Source: an uncultured Bacillota bacterium
GTDB lineage: Bacteria > Bacillota_I > Bacilli_A > RF39 > UBA660
Length of the DNA stretch: 6,530 bases
Assembly: GCA_947383065.1 (NCBI GenBank)
Contig: CANDCB010000055.1
Coordinates: 1-6,530, forward strand
Direction: 5' to 3'
The position numbers and the translations under genes were made by a program. The first letter of the stretch is position 1. The number at the start of each line of letters is the position of its first letter. The notes beneath the pieces are model-generated. The model was given only the letters and a program-made list of their open reading frames with translations. It ran no database searches and was not told where the DNA came from. This document shows, in pieces, positions 5,530-6,530 of the stretch.

Positions 5530-6357
5530 TTAACTTTTTAAGTTAATCTTTTTTAAGTTAGATAAAATATACATTATTAAAGTATCTATACAACCTATTA
5601 TTAGTAATAATAAACCATAAATTCTTATTTTATTTAATAAGGTATTTAATAAATGCTGTATTAAAGAAGATACACTATTATCCCATATATATAGGTTCTC
5701 AATAATAACATTACCTGTTATAAGTAAGTATGCAAAAAATAATATCACTCCAACAGCAATAGTAGGTATAGCTAAAGCTGTATCTTTGAACATAAATTTA
5801 ATTATCAATATTAAAATGATGATAAATATCACAGTAATTAGTAAAACAATATTTACTAAATTCTTAATTTTAGAAACTATTTTTTCTACATGTGAGATTG
5901 TATTTGATAAAGTTATTTCGTCTTCATATATTTTTAAAATATTTTGTATAAATTTATCTAAAGCTTTTTGATCTGTAATCTTTATATTATTTATTTCTAA
6001 GTATTTATTTATATTTTTTTCTAAATTTTCTTTTACTTCAGTTAAATCAAGCGTGTATTTTTTATTGTTATATGTACTATCTATCATTTTCTCTACTGAA
6101 TTTTTTAGCATTTCTTTCGTATAGATATTATCAATAATACTTTCGTCAAATCCAGCTTGAGATACATGATTTAACATTTCTTCTTTTATTGATGTGTATA
6201 GTTCATTATAATAATCGGCTTTGACAAACTCATTTTTTATAAAGTTGGAACTTAATAAAGTACTTTTTACTAAGAAAATTGTTATCGTTCCTAATAAGAC
6301 GATAGTCAGTAAAAATTCCAAAATATAATATAGTAAAACTTTTATTCTAGGCTTCAT
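5530..6357 (-). CDS. Four-helix membrane protein with large extracytoplasmic domain, encoded next to a sortase
   Basis: This is a 275-residue protein I cannot assign to a named family. It has a basic N-terminus (MKPRIK), a first membrane helix at about residues 8-31, and a polar, Lys/Glu/Asn-rich region at about 35-165 that is predicted largely helical and extracytoplasmic. Three more helices follow at about 167-187, 195-215 and 245-266, ending in a basic tail. I chose the ATG at 6357 because AGGTGG (6363-6368) lies 5 bases upstream of it; an in-frame GTG at 6366 lies inside that site and is unlikely. The start overlaps the end of the sortase gene by 11 bases, so translation is probably coupled. 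The context suggests a role in surface-protein handling, either as a sortase partner or as an envelope protein, but that is inference from position. A strong hairpin terminator follows the stop. Confidence 0.85.
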   Translation of the reverse strand: MKPRIKVLLYYILEFLLTIVLLGTITIFLVKSTLLSSNFIKNEFVKADYYNELYTSIKEEMLNHVSQAGFDESIIDNIYTKEMLKNSVEKMIDSTYNNKKYTLDLTEVKENLEKNINKYLEINNIKITDQKALDKFIQNILKIYEDEITLSNTISHVEKIVSKIKNLVNIVLLITVIFIIILILIIKFMFKDTALAIPTIAVGVILFFAYLLITGNVIIENLYIWDNSVSSLIQHLLNTLLNKIRIYGLLLLIIGCIDTLIMYILSNLKKINLKS

Positions 6358-6530
6358 GATTACCACCTACATATTCGACAGTTTCTAAATCGGCATAAAG
6401 CACAAAGCGATGATCTTTATGACCAATTGTTGAGGTTGGATAACAAGTATAAATCATTAACATCTCTTTATCTTTTTGAATTGGCAAAGCTGATTCATCA
6501 GTATCTTTTATAATTTTTGTTTCAAAAACA
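6347..6530 (-). CDS. Sortase, C-terminal part (gene continues past the window edge)
   Basis: Sixty codons and a TAG stop are open in one frame to the window edge; the N-terminal part lies outside. Sortases are membrane-anchored extracytoplasmic cysteine transpeptidases that join surface proteins to the cell wall or to each other. Visible here is a strand of the form MLMIYTCYPTSTIG, whose TC is the sortase catalytic cysteine motif (TLxTC in most members). About 12 residues later comes RFVLYADL, carrying the arginine that completes the Cys/His/Arg site. The catalytic His would lie upstream, outside the window. TCYP followed by RFV resembles class D/E-like enzymes more than class A or B, but the class cannot be fixed from 60 residues. 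The 3' end overlaps the next gene by 11 bases, so the two are probably cotranscribed and translationally coupled. The sortase call is fairly sure; substrate and class are unknown. Confidence 0.85.
   Translation of the reverse strand, partial: VFETKIIKDTDESALPIQKDKEMLMIYTCYPTSTIGHKDHRFVLYADLETVEYVGGNHEA

Noticed and set aside
5786..5971. 61-residue plus-strand ORF rich in Ile
   Set aside because: It is antisense to the membrane helices of the sortase-linked protein; its composition is explained by the AT-rich opposite strand.
6358..6366. GTG start at 6366 for the sortase-linked membrane protein
   Set aside because: The GTG lies inside the AGGTGG ribosome site that serves the ATG at 6357.

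Overview
All genes in this window lie on the minus strand. The DNA is very AT-rich: 10 G/C in 60 bases at 661-720, and 22 in 60 at 4021-4080. Shine-Dalgarno sites are of AAGGAG type. TGA is used as a real stop in two 4-base ATGA gene overlaps, and TGG codes Trp, so the code is the standard bacterial one and not Mycoplasma code 4. Together with a sortase, this suggests a low-GC Bacillota or Bacilli-like organism with a small genome, possibly one of the uncultured gut Bacilli. That placement is inference.

In the direction of transcription (high to low coordinates), the window opens with the C-terminal end of a sortase (6347-6530, cut by the window edge). It overlaps by 11 bases a four-helix membrane protein with a large extracytoplasmic domain (5530-6357). 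That unit ends in an 11-bp AT hairpin terminator (5453-5496).

Next is the main feature of the window. A good sigma-A promoter (5383-5411) drives a 21-residue leader peptide with five histidines, three of them consecutive (5294-5359). Five short RNA arms follow that can pair in four mutually exclusive ways, the last being an intrinsic terminator (5198-5234). This is the layout of a histidine-responsive leader-peptide attenuator. It precedes three tightly coupled genes: an unassigned PRPP-motif phosphoribosyltransferase (4249-5181), a LOG/TIGR00725-type SLOG Rossmann protein (3704-4252) and a histidyl-tRNA synthetase (2418-3707). The genes overlap by 4 bases at each junction. The attenuator makes sense for the synthetase, because low charging of tRNA-His would raise its expression. 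The two nucleotide-type enzymes are therefore also predicted to rise when histidine is short; why is unknown and is the main open question.

The synthetase gene ends in an intrinsic terminator (2377-2413). One arm of it contains the -35 box of the next promoter (2361-2389). That promoter serves a Ppx/GppA-like ASKHA-fold protein with an altered phosphate motif (1438-2331), then a three-helix small membrane protein (1036-1404) and an unrecognised 296-residue soluble protein with an internal duplication (108-998). No RNA gene, mobile element or CRISPR array is visible. The plus strand shows no credible gene.
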